Made by a program: the position numbers and the translations under genes | The notes under the pieces: model-generated | What the model was told of the DNA's origin: nothing | The model's input: only the letters and a program-made list of their open reading frames with translations | Database searches by the model: none | Source: Gordonia hankookensis | GTDB lineage: Bacteria; Actinomycetota; Actinomycetes; Mycobacteriales; Mycobacteriaceae | Assembly: GCF_014673215.1 (NCBI RefSeq) | Contig: NZ_JACWMS010000003.1 | Span: 620,001-684,000 of the forward strand | Length of the DNA stretch: 64,000 nt | Direction: 5' to 3' | Shown here: in pieces, positions 27,796-37,685 of the stretch | Layout of the letters: each line of letters starts with the position of its first letter | How positions within the stretch are numbered: position 1 is the first letter of the stretch

Positions 27796-29616
27796 TCAGC
27801 GTCCGGCCGCGGCGACGCGCGCCTGGATCGCATCGACGAACACCGACTTGATGTCCTCGGGTGTCTGCGCCACATATGTGGTGCCTCCCGGGGTGGCGTC
27901 GGCGATCTCCTTCAACGCCTCGGTATCGGCATCCTCGGAGATCCCGATCGTGAGGACCAGGACCGGACGTGCCGGATCCTCGAGTTCTTTCAGCTGAGAG
28001 AGCAACTCGTCGAGGCTGATGCTGTTCGGATCCTCGTTCTGCCCGTCGGTCATGATGATGACCGAGTTCGAGTAGTTCGGGTCGTAGCTGTTCTGCACCT
28101 CTTTGAATGCGGCGAGAGTCGTGTCGTAGAGGCCCGTCCCGCCACCGAGCTGAGAGGGTGCGAGACCACGACGGACCGCCCGGCCCAGCTCCTGGCGGTG
28201 CGTTCCGCCACCGACGGCCGGTGCGTCGAGACGCCGGATCGGCGACATCCATTTCCAGTCCTGATCAGGGCCACCCTTGTCGATGCCGAACGCCCATCCA
28301 CCGACCATGGCGTTGTTGGGGAACAGGGTGAGGCCGGTCATCGACGCATCGATGAGCAGATCGGCACGGGTCTGGTCTCCTGCCGGTGCAGCCATCGAAC
28401 CCGAGGTGTCCTCGACGACGAGCGTACGAATCGGCACGCCGAGCACCTGCCACTGCCGGATCGCCCGGTCGACCTGCGACGGATCCTTGAGCTCGAGGTT
28501 CTTGACCTGACCGATTCCGGCGCCGTCGGGCAACGCCGCACCATCGGGATTGCGATACCCGGACTCGTTGAGCGTCTTCTGGCCATCGGACGACGCGAGC
28601 CTGTCGGCCAGCTCCTTGCCCGCCTTGGCGGCGGTGTCCTTGCGAGCCGCGCTCGCGGTGTTGACCATCGGGTAGTCGAGCATCACGGTGCCGTCGGCGG
28701 GCACCGATGCCTTCAGCTCGGAACCCGGATGGGTTCGCGTGAACAACAGGTACTGCTGCTCGGTGGTGACCACCGGGACCTCGGTCGTGTTCGCGAGGTT
28801 CAGGCGGGTGCCCTCGTTGTCGTTGGCCAGGCGCGCATTGTTCTGCTGCACGGCGAGCACCGTCATCGCCGCCGTCAGCTGCTTCTCCGACAGGTTCCCG
28901 GCATTTTCCTCCGCCAGGGCACCCACGATCGGCGCGTCACCGGTGCTGGTGTCGATCGGGCTGCCGGTCCGCAGATCCTGCAGCTTCATCACGTCGACCC
29001 AGCTGTTCAACTGCGGGACGGACTTCCCCACCACCACCGTCGGCGAGGACGCGATCGACGGTGACACCATGTTCAGGTCACGGCGCACCTGAGTGGTGAC
29101 CCGGCGGGCCTGGATCTGCGAGTCGGCGACCCACAGGTCGGGCGCCTTGTCACCGCTGGTCAACTGACCGGGCACCTGAGCGCCTGCCACGCCGTTGATG
29201 TCGAAGTCGTAGCAGGAGTCCTCGGATGCGTCCTGGGTGACGGTGCGCAACGCACTGGTCATGGAGGGATCCGATGCGACCGAGATGGTTTCCCGATCAG
29301 CACAGCCCACGGCACCTGTCCGCCACAGCACGAAGCCGGTGACCAGTGCGGCGACGACGATCAGGGCGGCACCACCCCAGAGCCAGCCTGCCCGTCTGCC
29401 CGTCGACGTACGCCGGTGATCGAACCCGAAATCGTCGTCGGAGGCCCGCCGAGCCGATTGCCGCTCGATCGGACCGCTCGCCGGCATGTCGATCGGACCC
29501 GTGCGCGACACACGCTCCGCGCCCGACCCCTGTCGATCGTGCCCCGCTCCCGGTTCCGGCCGATCCCGACCGTCTCCCGACTCCGGGCGACCACCGCCCG
29601 AACTGTGACGCCCCAT
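27796..29616 (-). CDS. Membrane-anchored substrate-binding-like plus VWA protein
   Basis: 606 residues from MGRHSSGGGRPESG, preceded by GGGGGGAC. A charged cytoplasmic region of about 85 residues is followed by a single membrane anchor (WLWGGAALIVVAALVTGFVL). The outside part begins as a type-2 periplasmic-binding-like domain (ISVASDPSMTSALRTVTQ; PDLWVADSQIQ). It ends in a von Willebrand A domain with a complete metal-ion site: DTSGSMAAP, a threonine in GGGTGLYDT and VIIMTDGQNEDPNS. Such proteins are likely adhesion or assembly factors at the cell envelope. It starts 22 bp after the SRPBCC gene and is probably co-transcribed. Confidence 0.72.
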   Translation of the reverse strand: MGRHSSGGGRPESGDGRDRPEPGAGHDRQGSGAERVSRTGPIDMPASGPIERQSARRASDDDFGFDHRRTSTGRRAGWLWGGAALIVVAALVTGFVLWRTGAVGCADRETISVASDPSMTSALRTVTQDASEDSCYDFDINGVAGAQVPGQLTSGDKAPDLWVADSQIQARRVTTQVRRDLNMVSPSIASSPTVVVGKSVPQLNSWVDVMKLQDLRTGSPIDTSTGDAPIVGALAEENAGNLSEKQLTAAMTVLAVQQNNARLANDNEGTRLNLANTTEVPVVTTEQQYLLFTRTHPGSELKASVPADGTVMLDYPMVNTASAARKDTAAKAGKELADRLASSDGQKTLNESGYRNPDGAALPDGAGIGQVKNLELKDPSQVDRAIRQWQVLGVPIRTLVVEDTSGSMAAPAGDQTRADLLIDASMTGLTLFPNNAMVGGWAFGIDKGGPDQDWKWMSPIRRLDAPAVGGGTHRQELGRAVRRGLAPSQLGGGTGLYDTTLAAFKEVQNSYDPNYSNSVIIMTDGQNEDPNSISLDELLSQLKELEDPARPVLVLTIGISEDADTEALKEIADATPGGTTYVAQTPEDIKSVFVDAIQARVAAAGR

Positions 29617-29638
29617 CGCCGTCCCCCCTGTTTGTCGT

Positions 29639-30076
29639 CTAGCCGAAGACCTCACGGAACGTCGTCAATGACTTCCGCAGATCCCCGGATACCGCCATGG
29701 CCGCTGCCTTGCCGGCCGGCCCGATCAGTGGCAAACCGCCGAGATCAACAGTGAAGGTTACTGTCGACCCCGAATCGGTGGGCGCTATGCCCAGGTCGAG
29801 CTTGGCCTTCACGCCGCCCTTGCCGTTGCCTTTCAACCGCACCTGCTCCAATGGACGGTACTTCTCGATCGTCCAGTCGAACCGGATGCGGGTCCCCTTG
29901 ACCTTGACCACCGATGCCAGCGACACACCTTCGCCGAGCTCGTCGGCGGCCGGAACCGCGGACCGCCAGCCGTCATGCAACACGAGCCACTCCGGGTAAC
30001 GCGTCAGATCCGATGCCGCGGCCCAGGTATCTTCGACAGACAGATCCACATCGATGGAGTCACTAGTCTTGGCCAT
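29639..30076 (-). CDS. SRPBCC protein, Rv0910-like (toxin-type)
   Basis: 145 residues from MAKTSDSIDVDLSVEDTWAA. A START/polyketide-cyclase-like fold; the sequence with ASDLTRYPEWLVLHDGWRS, TIEKYRPLEQV and GKGGVKAKLDLGIAP follows M. tuberculosis Rv0910 nearly end to end (from memory). Rv0910 is reported as the toxin of the Rv0909-Rv0910 pair. The partner-like gene is present here too, but 580 bp away beyond mpg. Its ATG overlaps that of mpg in CCATGG. Toxicity is not shown by the sequence; lipid-binding is the alternative. Confidence 0.7.
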   Translation of the reverse strand: MAKTSDSIDVDLSVEDTWAAASDLTRYPEWLVLHDGWRSAVPAADELGEGVSLASVVKVKGTRIRFDWTIEKYRPLEQVRLKGNGKGGVKAKLDLGIAPTDSGSTVTFTVDLGGLPLIGPAGKAAAMAVSGDLRKSLTTFREVFG

Positions 30077-30659
30077 GGTCAGTGAGCCTAGCGTCAGCGA
30101 CAACGCGCGAGCGCTGCTGGGCACCGTTCTGGTGGGGCACGGCGTCGCCGCCCGCATCACAGAGGTGGAGGCATACGGCGGTCGCGACGATCCGGCATCG
30201 CACGCATACACCCGCACACCAAGGTCGGAGATCATGTACGGCCCGCCTGGGCGGCTCTACGTCTACCGGATCCACGGGCACTTCTGTGCGAATGTGGTGA
30301 CCGGACCAACCGAACAGGGATCGGCTGTCCTGGTCCGCGCCGGGGAGATCGTCGACGGGCTCGATCTGGCCCGCAGACGGCGGCCGACGGCCAAGAATGA
30401 TGTGTCGTTGGCGCGTGGGCCGGGGAATCTCACCCGCGCTCTCGGCATCACGATGGATGACCTCAACAGCAACCTCGACGACGGCAAGCCCGTCAGCATC
30501 GACCGATCGGTACCGGTGGTCTCGGCAGCGATCAGCGTGGGACCTCGGGTCGGCGTCCGACGTGCCGCCGACGTCCCGTGGCGATTCTGGTTCGCAGCCG
30601 ATCCGACCGTGTCGTCGTATCGGCGGCATGCTCGGGCCGAAACCCGGGGCGAACCCTAG
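30075..30659 (+). CDS. mpg: 3-Methyladenine DNA glycosylase (Aag/MPG family)
   Basis: 194 residues from MVSEPSVSDNARALL; an ATG at 30054 would add seven residues. It removes alkylated purines in base-excision repair. Family motifs: ITEVEAYGG with the catalytic glutamate, SHAYTRTPRSEIMYGPPG with the intercalating tyrosine region, YRIHGHFCANVV, and LARGPGNLTRALGI. Its start lies within the start of the divergent SRPBCC gene, so its promoter must be inside that gene. It ends four bases into the convergent Rv0909-like gene. Confidence 0.9.
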   Translation: MVSEPSVSDNARALLGTVLVGHGVAARITEVEAYGGRDDPASHAYTRTPRSEIMYGPPGRLYVYRIHGHFCANVVTGPTEQGSAVLVRAGEIVDGLDLARRRRPTAKNDVSLARGPGNLTRALGITMDDLNSNLDDGKPVSIDRSVPVVSAAISVGPRVGVRRAADVPWRFWFAADPTVSSYRRHARAETRGEP

Positions 30660-30904
30660 GCCTGGGACGGATTCTGCTTCGGCTCTTCGGGTTTCGGCGG
30701 TTCCGGGGTCGGGGCGGGAGCCGGGTTCTCCGGCTTCGGGGTGTCCGACCCGACCGCCTTCTTGACCGCGTCCTGCGCCTTGTCGACATGACCGGAGTAT
30801 TTGCCACCGGTGACCTTGTTGACCGTGTCGCCGCCCTTCTCGATCAGGCTCGGATTGCCCTTGAGCGCGGCCTTGGCCTTGTCCACCAGTCCTTTGAGAT
30901 CCAT
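30656..30904 (-). CDS. Rv0909-like small helical antitoxin
   Basis: 82 residues: MDLKGLVDKAKAALKGNPSL, a middle VNKVTGGKYSGHVDKAQDAV and a proline-rich tail of about 28 residues (PAPAPTPEPPKPEE). This is the MT0933/Rv0909 antitoxin type. The tail is longer than I would expect. It overlaps the convergent mpg by four bases at its 3' end and lies between mpg and ctpE, as Rv0909 lies beside ctpE in mycobacteria (from memory). Confidence 0.75.
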   Translation of the reverse strand: MDLKGLVDKAKAALKGNPSLIEKGGDTVNKVTGGKYSGHVDKAQDAVKKAVGSDTPKPENPAPAPTPEPPKPEEPKQNPSQA

Positions 30905-30977
30905 GCTCCGAGTCTAGTCAGTCGGGACGTCCCGGTGCAGTCCCATCGGCGACGGGATCCGCGGCATCGGCCCGGCG

Positions 30978-33422
30978 TCAATCTCGCGCCGCCACGATGC
31001 GCGGAACCATCCGCGACACCAGCTCGACGGCGGCTATACCCACCGCCGCCGACACCGCCGCGACCGACATCATCTGCGTGTTCGACGTGTCCAGCTTGAA
31101 CAGGTCCTGGGTCCACGGCCACCAGAAGATCACCACGTATGCGCCGACCGACACCCCGATCAGGATCGCCTTCCACCAGTTGTACGGCCGCGCGACCACC
31201 GCGAGGACATACAGGGCGACGGCGATCAGGGTCATCAGCGTCGCGGTCGCCGCCTGCGTCTGCAGAGGGCTGAGGTCGACCGAGTCCTTGCTCCCGATCT
31301 CGACACCCGCCCCACCCGGGTTCACGATGACGTAGGTGACGAAGGCGGCCAGTCCGACGATGATCCCGTTCGGCACCGCCTGGGACAGCACCCGTCGGAC
31401 GAAACCCGGCCGGGCCCGTTCGTTGTTCGGTGCCAGCGACAGCACGAACGCCGGGATACCGATCGTGAACCACGCCGAGATGGTCACGTGGATCGGCTGG
31501 AACGGGTAGCTGAGGGAACCCGCACCGAACAGGTGATCCACCAGTCCGCCGATGCCGACGAACAACGCCAGCAGCACCGCGTACACGGTCTTGGTGAGGA
31601 ACAGGTTGGAGACCCGTTCGATGTTGCCGATCACGCGGCGACCCTCGCCGACGACATAGGGAAGAGTGGCAAACCTGTTGTCGAGCAACACGATCTGCGC
31701 GACCGAACGCGCCGCCGAACTCCCCGACCCCATTGCCACCCCGATGTCGGCGTCCTTGAGTGCCAGCACGTCGTTGACGCCGTCGCCGGTCATCGCGACG
31801 GTGTCGCCCGAGGACTGCAACGCCTTGACCATCGACCGCTTCTGATCCGGCCGCACCCGGCCGAAGGTGACGCCGCGTTCGACGATCTCGGCGAGTTCGT
31901 CCTGATCGGTCGGCAGGCTGCGTGCGTCCACCGACGTATCCGGCGAGCCCAGACCGAGTGAGGCCGCGACGGCGCCGACCGAACGCGCATTGTCGCCGGA
32001 GATCACCTTGACATCGACGTGCTGACCGGCGAAGTAGTCGAGGGTCTCCCGTGCATCGGACCGCACCCGCTGCTCGAGCACGACGAGCGCGACAGGGGTG
32101 ACCGATCCCGGTGTGTCGGTACCCGGCGCAGGAGGGGTGTCGACCGGCACATCGGTCTGGGCGAGCAGCAGAATCCGCAGTCCGGTCGAACCGAGTTCGT
32201 TCGCCAGATGGGCGGTGGGACTCTCCTGGTCGAGGAGCACATCGGGCGCACCCACCAGCCAGTTGCCCATGTCCTCACCGCCTGCGTCGCGGAAGGACAT
32301 CCCGCTCCACTTCTTGGCCGAGGTGAACGGCTCAACCGAGACCAACGACCACGACGGTGGCTCGGGGAAGGCCTCGGACAAGGCCTGCATGCTGGCGTTC
32401 GGGCGCGGGTCGTGTGCGGCCAACGAGGCCAGGACGGGTCCGAGATCGGCAGGCGTCTGCCCGGCGACCGGCCGCACTTCCGACAGCCGCATCCCGTTCT
32501 CGGTGAGAGTCCCCGTCTTGTCGGCACACACCACGTTCACGCGGGCCAGACCTTCGATCGCGGGCAGCTCGTTGACCAGACATCGACGCTGACCGAGGCG
32601 CACCACGCCGACCGCGAACGCGATCGAGGTCATCAGGACGAGACCTTCCGGCACCATCGGCACGAGGGCGGCGACCATGCCCAGCAGTGCGGCGCGTATT
32701 CCGTTGTCGCTGATGAACACCTGGTTGACGATGGTGAGGATGCCCGCCGGGATCAGCAGCCAGGTGATCACCTTGAGGATCTGGTCGATCCCCGACCGCA
32801 GTTCCGAGGAGACCAGGGTGAACTTGGACGCCTCCGACGCGAGCTGCGCGGCGTAGGCCTCGGCACCGACCTTGGTGGCGCGGTAAGCGCCGGAGCCCGC
32901 GACAACGAAGCTCCCGGACAGGATCTGGTCCCCCGGCACCTTGTCGACCGGGTCCGCCTCGCCGGTGAGCAGCGATTCATCCACGTCGAGGGCCATCGCC
33001 TCGACCAGCTCCCCGTCGACGACGACCTGGTCGCCTGCACCGATCTCGATGATGTCGTCGAGGACGATCTCGTTCGGCGGCAGCGCGCCCACCTGCCCGT
33101 CCCGACGCACCATCGGTGTCGTCTGACCGACGATCGCCAACTTGTCCAGCGTCCGTTTCGCACGGACCTCCTGGATGATGCCGATGCCGCTGTTCGCGAT
33201 GATGAGCAGCCCGAACAGGCCGTTGATCAGCGAGCCGGTGGAGGCGACGATCGCGAACAGGACCCCGAGGATCGCGTTGATCCGGGTGAACACGTTGGCT
33301 CGGATGATGTCGGCGACGGAGCGACCCGACCGATCCGGCAGATCGTTGACCTGGCCGTCGGCCACCCGCTGCGCGACCTCCGCTGCGGTGAGACCAGGAT
33401 GACCGGCGGTCACCTGCGTCAC
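30978..33422 (-). CDS. ctpE: P-type cation ATPase, CtpE type
   Basis: 814 residues from the GTG overlapping the metallohydrolase stop (GTGA); the next upstream ATG would add six residues. P-type features in order: N-terminal [19 protein letters not shown], actuator LLTGEADPV, first membrane pair, [10 protein letters not shown] in the metal-binding helix, phosphorylation site DKTGTLT near residue 313, then [17 protein letters not shown]. The PEGL motif in place of CPC or PEAL sets it with CtpE, reported as a calcium importer in mycobacteria. A 50-bp or so gap follows to the Rv0909-like gene. Confidence 0.9.
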   Translation of the reverse strand: MTQVTAGHPGLTAAEVAQRVADGQVNDLPDRSGRSVADIIRANVFTRINAILGVLFAIVASTGSLINGLFGLLIIANSGIGIIQEVRAKRTLDKLAIVGQTTPMVRRDGQVGALPPNEIVLDDIIEIGAGDQVVVDGELVEAMALDVDESLLTGEADPVDKVPGDQILSGSFVVAGSGAYRATKVGAEAYAAQLASEASKFTLVSSELRSGIDQILKVITWLLIPAGILTIVNQVFISDNGIRAALLGMVAALVPMVPEGLVLMTSIAFAVGVVRLGQRRCLVNELPAIEGLARVNVVCADKTGTLTENGMRLSEVRPVAGQTPADLGPVLASLAAHDPRPNASMQALSEAFPEPPSWSLVSVEPFTSAKKWSGMSFRDAGGEDMGNWLVGAPDVLLDQESPTAHLANELGSTGLRILLLAQTDVPVDTPPAPGTDTPGSVTPVALVVLEQRVRSDARETLDYFAGQHVDVKVISGDNARSVGAVAASLGLGSPDTSVDARSLPTDQDELAEIVERGVTFGRVRPDQKRSMVKALQSSGDTVAMTGDGVNDVLALKDADIGVAMGSGSSAARSVAQIVLLDNRFATLPYVVGEGRRVIGNIERVSNLFLTKTVYAVLLALFVGIGGLVDHLFGAGSLSYPFQPIHVTISAWFTIGIPAFVLSLAPNNERARPGFVRRVLSQAVPNGIIVGLAAFVTYVIVNPGGAGVEIGSKDSVDLSPLQTQAATATLMTLIAVALYVLAVVARPYNWWKAILIGVSVGAYVVIFWWPWTQDLFKLDTSNTQMMSVAAVSAAVGIAAVELVSRMVPRIVAARD

Positions 33423-34600
33423 GCGGACGCCTCCCACCACGCCGGGTCGTCGAGTGCGGTGCCCGATCGTGTCAGGAGGTCGATCGCGCCGCCTGGCGGC
33501 GGAACCACCACCGTCGTCGCGTTGGCTGCCGCGGCCGGTAGCAGCCGGGCGATGGGTTCACCCCACGGATGGCGGGCGAGATTGAACGTCCCCCAGTGGA
33601 TCGGGATCATCACCGCGTCGCGTACACGATCTCCGGTCACCATCCGATGCACCCGGACCGCCTCTTCGGGGTTCACATGGACATCCGGCCACACGGGGTC
33701 GTAGGCACCCACGGCCACCAGAGTCAGGTCGACGCCGCCGAGCCGCATCCCGACCTCCTCGAACTGCTCGGAGAACCCGGTGTCACCAGAGAAGAAGAAA
33801 CTGTGGGTGGGGCCGGCGACCACCCAGCTCGCCCACTGCGTGAGGTTGCGGGTCAGTGATCGCCCGGAGAAGTGTCGGGCGGGCGTGCAGGTGAACGTCA
33901 GGTCGCCGCGACCGAAGGACAGGGTGTGTTCGTCCCACCAGTCGATCTGATCGATCCGGTCAGCCGCGATCCCCCAGGACATCAGGTGGGCACCGACCCC
34001 GATCGGGGCGACGAAGCGGACGTCCGGCTGCCGCGCGGCGAGGTCCACCACGGTGGGCATGTCGAGGTGGTCGTAGTGGTCATGGCTGATCAGGACCACG
34101 TCGATCGGCGGCAGGTCTGCGACATGGGCCGGCGCGGGATGCATGCGGGCCGGGCCGATGGCACTGGCGGGTGAACAACGCCGACTGAACACCGGATCGG
34201 TCAGCACGCGTAGTCCGTCGAGTTCGACGAGTACCGAGGCGTGCCCGAGCCAGGTGGCCCCCAGGGCGCGCACCTCATCAGCGAAATCGGGGCTCAGGAC
34301 GGGGATCGGCCGTCGCGGCCGCCCGGGACGGCGCGCCATGTCGAGAATCACCCGGAAGTCGGCGTCGACCGAGAGCTCGGCCTGTTCGAGATTGCTGAAC
34401 ACGCCACCGCGTTGCCGTGGCGACGCCGCGGTGTACCGGCTGATCTCCTCCGCGTCGGCGCCCAGGGCACGCGCCGCGGGTAGTCCGCGCCTGGCGAGTC
34501 CGCCCGTGACCGCGTTGGCCGTCGTGAGCCCCACCGTCGAGAGGGTTGAGGCCGCACGCTGTGCCAGATTTGCGCCGGTCCGGCTGATAGTCGAGGTCAC
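33419..34600 (-). CDS. MBL-fold metallohydrolase, Rv0906/NAPE-PLD type
   Basis: 393 residues. The zinc-binding signature [12 protein letters not shown] is near residue 170, with further ligands in [15 protein letters not shown] and [14 protein letters not shown]. The NAPE-PLD-like subgroup attacks phosphodiester or lipid substrates, but the real one is unknown. The N-terminus ([18 protein letters not shown]) includes a weak hydrophobic stretch. Its stop overlaps the ctpE start, so the two are likely one operon with the Rv0909-like gene. Confidence 0.82.
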   Translation of the reverse strand: MTSTISRTGANLAQRAASTLSTVGLTTANAVTGGLARRGLPAARALGADAEEISRYTAASPRQRGGVFSNLEQAELSVDADFRVILDMARRPGRPRRPIPVLSPDFADEVRALGATWLGHASVLVELDGLRVLTDPVFSRRCSPASAIGPARMHPAPAHVADLPPIDVVLISHDHYDHLDMPTVVDLAARQPDVRFVAPIGVGAHLMSWGIAADRIDQIDWWDEHTLSFGRGDLTFTCTPARHFSGRSLTRNLTQWASWVVAGPTHSFFFSGDTGFSEQFEEVGMRLGGVDLTLVAVGAYDPVWPDVHVNPEEAVRVHRMVTGDRVRDAVMIPIHWGTFNLARHPWGEPIARLLPAAAANATTVVVPPPGGAIDLLTRSGTALDDPAWWEASA

Positions 34601-34749
34601 GGGACCCAGGATAGTGCCGTCCGACTCCCGGACGGGCCGGGATGCCGACGTGTTGACCGTCTCGACGAACCGTCTCGCTCGGCGGACCCGCCCATCTCAC
34701 GTTCGTTGCCCGATTCGCACTGATAGGCTTCGGCGAACACGTCACCATA

Positions 34750-34766
34750 CATGTGCAGGTCACATG
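34750..34766. promoter_or_regulatory. Operator candidate of the TetR gene
   Basis: CATGTG-CAGGT-CACATG is a perfect 6-5-6 inverted repeat 22 bp ahead of the TetR gene start and within the divergent gap to the metallohydrolase gene. Position and form fit an autoregulatory TetR operator that could also act on the neighbour. Confidence 0.5.
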
Positions 34767-34787
34767 CGGTCTTGGGGGTAGTCCTCG

Positions 34788-35411
34788 TTGGCACGAATGT
34801 CTGTCGGGGAGCGTCGGACGGCGCTCATCGAAGCCGCATATCGCGTGATCGCCGATCACGGTGTCGAAGGTGCGACCACGCGTCGCATCTGCGCGCACGC
34901 GAACATGCCGCTGGCCAGTTTCCACTACGCGTTCGACAGTCGCACGGCATTGCTCTGCGCGGTGATGGAGACCGCTGTGCCGTCCGACATCAGCCGGATG
35001 CTGGAAGCGATCCTGCCGATGGCCGCCGACCCGGAAGGCCGCGGGCGTGAGGCGATGCGCAAGAACGCGCAGGCACACCTCGAGGGCTTCTACACCCTGC
35101 TCAAGGCCGATCCCGGCCGGATGCAGGCCACCATCTCACTCGGCATCTACGCGCACAATCACGCGGAGCTGCAAGAGGTCGGCAAGGAGATGTACGGCCG
35201 CCTCTACGAGGTGGCGGGTGTCGGCCTGGAGATCTCCGCCGAGCGCGCGGGGGTGCGGTGGAAGGAACCGGTCTCCGATCTCAGCCCGGTGATCATCGCC
35301 GCCACCAACACCATCACCCTCACCTATCTGAGCACCTCTGACGATGTGGCGATCGCGAAGATCATCGAACTGGTGGTGACCGCGCTGATGTCCTACGTCG
35401 TCGAGGACTGA
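34788..35411 (+). CDS. TetR-family transcriptional regulator
   Basis: 207 residues. A TTG at 34788 is used because a GGGGGTAG site lies eight bases before it; the ATG at 34797 would be too far from it. HTH at residues 12-52 (ALIEAAYRVIADHGVEGATT with RICAHANMPLASFHYAF), then a helical ligand domain with a C-terminal sheet of helices. It overlaps the convergent membrane-protein gene by 19 bp. Target is unknown; the metallohydrolase-ctpE operon is the nearest candidate. Confidence 0.85.
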   Translation: MARMSVGERRTALIEAAYRVIADHGVEGATTRRICAHANMPLASFHYAFDSRTALLCAVMETAVPSDISRMLEAILPMAADPEGRGREAMRKNAQAHLEGFYTLLKADPGRMQATISLGIYAHNHAELQEVGKEMYGRLYEVAGVGLEISAERAGVRWKEPVSDLSPVIIAATNTITLTYLSTSDDVAIAKIIELVVTALMSYVVED

Positions 35412-36409
35412 GCGGACCGAGCCCCCTCTGCCCGGAGTGTCGGCTCGTCGACGAACTCTTCTCCACCCCCGCTGGATTCGGCGGAGCCCGCCGGACCCGC
35501 CCATACCGAGAACACCGCCGCGGCCACACAGATGGCCGCCACGACCGCCCAGGCGCACAGCACCCCGGCGTCCGGGTGCACGAGGGACTGACCGTGCAAC
35601 GCCTGCCACAACGTGATTGCCACCGCACTCGCGTAGCCGCCTGCCGCGATGCCGACGATGCGAGTCCGCGTGCGTTGGTCACGTATGCGTGGCACCCGCC
35701 GCGCGGAGACCATCAGCACGAAGGTCAGCAACAGGAGGATCTGCATCCCGTGCAGTCCGAGGAAATGCGGGATACGCAGGTCTCCGGCCTGCAGACTCCA
35801 GCCGGTGATCGGCATGCCCGGCGTGCCGTCCGGCGCGCCGAAGGTGTGCTTGGCCGAGAGCGTCACCAGCTCACCGGACGCAGTGCGTGCCACCTGCGGG
35901 CCGGCGAACCCGACGAGATAACCGAGAGCCATGCCGACCACCGAGATCACGAGCCCGGCACGGATGGCCACGGTGGTGGCCGGGTCGCCGATGCGTTGCC
36001 ACAGCAGGATGCACGCGATGAGCAGGTTGGCGAAGAACAGGCCCGGCACGCCGGTGGTGAACACGACCTGCCCGATCGAGTTGACCGGATCGGCTTGGGA
36101 GTTGAAGTGGCTGAACGTGCCCCGGGCCGCCTGCACGACGATGAATCCCACGTCGATCACCGCGGTCGCGGCGAAGACGGGCGCGAGCACCCGCGTCCAT
36201 CGGCGACCGCGGTGCGGATGGTCGAGGAGCCAGGCGAGGGTCGCGGTGTAGAGCGCAAAGGCCACACCGAATTTGACCGGCTTGGCCCAGACCGAGACCC
36301 CCAGCAGCATCCGGTCATCGACGGCCATGGCGCACAGCCCGACCACCACGAGCGCTGCCATCAGGGTTGCCGTCCACATCAGGATTCGCTGGGTACGAAA
36401 CAGTTCCAT
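35393..36409 (-). CDS. Multi-pass membrane protein of unknown role
   Basis: 338 residues with about nine membrane helices, starting MELFRTQRILMWTATLMAAL. Polar patches between helices include KPVKFGVAFALYTATLAWLL, FSHFNSQADPVNS and the histidine-rich DLRIPHFLGLHGMQILL. The many histidines near helix ends resemble haem- or copper-linked membrane proteins, but no motif confirms this. The last 40 residues are a Glu/Gly-rich tail. It overlaps the convergent TetR gene at its 3' end. Confidence 0.65.
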   Translation of the reverse strand: MELFRTQRILMWTATLMAALVVVGLCAMAVDDRMLLGVSVWAKPVKFGVAFALYTATLAWLLDHPHRGRRWTRVLAPVFAATAVIDVGFIVVQAARGTFSHFNSQADPVNSIGQVVFTTGVPGLFFANLLIACILLWQRIGDPATTVAIRAGLVISVVGMALGYLVGFAGPQVARTASGELVTLSAKHTFGAPDGTPGMPITGWSLQAGDLRIPHFLGLHGMQILLLLTFVLMVSARRVPRIRDQRTRTRIVGIAAGGYASAVAITLWQALHGQSLVHPDAGVLCAWAVVAAICVAAAVFSVWAGPAGSAESSGGGEEFVDEPTLRAEGARSAQSSTT

Positions 36410-36506
36410 GTCTCGGAAAGGTAGGTGTGCAAGGCACTTCGAGGCCTCCCCCGCGGGAGTGAGTGCAGACCCCTACTCAGGGGGGATGGCGTTTCCCGCC
36501 GCTCGA

Positions 36507-37613
36507 TCAGCGGATGGATTTCTCCGACCCGCGGTGGATCGGTCCGTCGACATCGCGCAGCGGACGCCCGCTGCCACCATTCCGCTCGGAGATCAGTTGC
36601 GCCAGAATCGATATCGCCACCTCTGACGGAGTGTGGCCGCCGATGTCGAGTCCGAGCGGAGACCGCAGCCGATCGATCTGGTCTCGCGGGAGCCCGGCCT
36701 CGGCCAGGCGGCTGATGCGATCGGTGTGCGTGCGCCGGGAGCCGAGGGCACCCACGAAACCGACGCGGTCGGACCGCAGCGCCGTCGTCAGGATCGGTAC
36801 GTCGACCTTGGCATCGTGCGTCATCACGCAGACCACAGTGGCGGAATCTGTTCGGCCCGAGACGATCTCGCCGTCCAGATATCGATCCGGCCAGGCCACG
36901 ATCACTTCGTCGGCATCGGGGAAGCGGGCCGCGGTCGTGAACACCGGCCGCGGGTCGACGACCGTGACGTGATAACCGACGTTCTTCGCCGCCGAGGTGA
37001 GAGCCCGGACGAATTCGTTGGCACCGACCGCGATCAGGCGACGCGGCGGTGCGAATGGCTGCACGAAGGTCCGCGGTCGGTCGGCAGCGCAACCGAGTGG
37101 CGTCTCGGTGTCATCGACGCCCACGATCCCACTGCGTCCGGCGTCGATCAGGTCGGCGATGTCCTCGTCGAGTTCGCTCCGGCGTTCGATCGCGTCACCG
37201 TGGTTCACCCGCCACACCGGCCGTGTGGTCAGCGTCGTCGCCAGCGCGACCGGTCGCCCGGTGGTGATCGCGGCGAGGAGTTCGGTGAGGGCGGCCGCGT
37301 GACCCGCATCGATCCGTTCGACGAAGATCTCGATCTCGCCCCCGCAGGTGAGGCCGATGGCGACATCGTCGAGGTCCACCGGACCGAAGTGCTCGCCGAC
37401 CGCATAACCCGTGTCCAGTACGTCACGCGCCGACTGCACGACGGCCGAGTCGACACATCCCCCCGACAGCGAACCGATCACCTCTCCGGCCGCGGTCACC
37501 GCCATCGCCGCACCGAGTCGGCGAGGCGTCGGGCCACTCGTCGCGACGACCCGCGCCAGCGCCACCGGACCGCAGGCGAGACGGTCCAGCAGCACGGGTA
37601 TGAGACTTCGCAT
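36507..37613 (-). CDS. XdhC/CoxF-family accessory protein
   Basis: 368 residues. N-terminal XdhC-CoxI domain with GSLSGGCVDSAVV and GLTCGGEIEIFVE (the two cysteines), then a C-terminal Rossmann domain (RLIAVGANEFVRAL; ATVVCVMTHDAKVDVPIL; GFVGALGSRRTH). These proteins load sulfurated molybdenum cofactor into xanthine dehydrogenase or CO dehydrogenase. No such dehydrogenase gene is in this window. A purine/cytosine-type permease next to it suggests purine use. Confidence 0.82.
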   Translation of the reverse strand: MRSLIPVLLDRLACGPVALARVVATSGPTPRRLGAAMAVTAAGEVIGSLSGGCVDSAVVQSARDVLDTGYAVGEHFGPVDLDDVAIGLTCGGEIEIFVERIDAGHAAALTELLAAITTGRPVALATTLTTRPVWRVNHGDAIERRSELDEDIADLIDAGRSGIVGVDDTETPLGCAADRPRTFVQPFAPPRRLIAVGANEFVRALTSAAKNVGYHVTVVDPRPVFTTAARFPDADEVIVAWPDRYLDGEIVSGRTDSATVVCVMTHDAKVDVPILTTALRSDRVGFVGALGSRRTHTDRISRLAEAGLPRDQIDRLRSPLGLDIGGHTPSEVAISILAQLISERNGGSGRPLRDVDGPIHRGSEKSIR

Positions 37614-37685
37614 CTCGTCATTCTCCCAGACCGATGTCGACCGGGCCTCGGGTCGAACACCCGGGCCCGGTCGACCGCGAACGCG

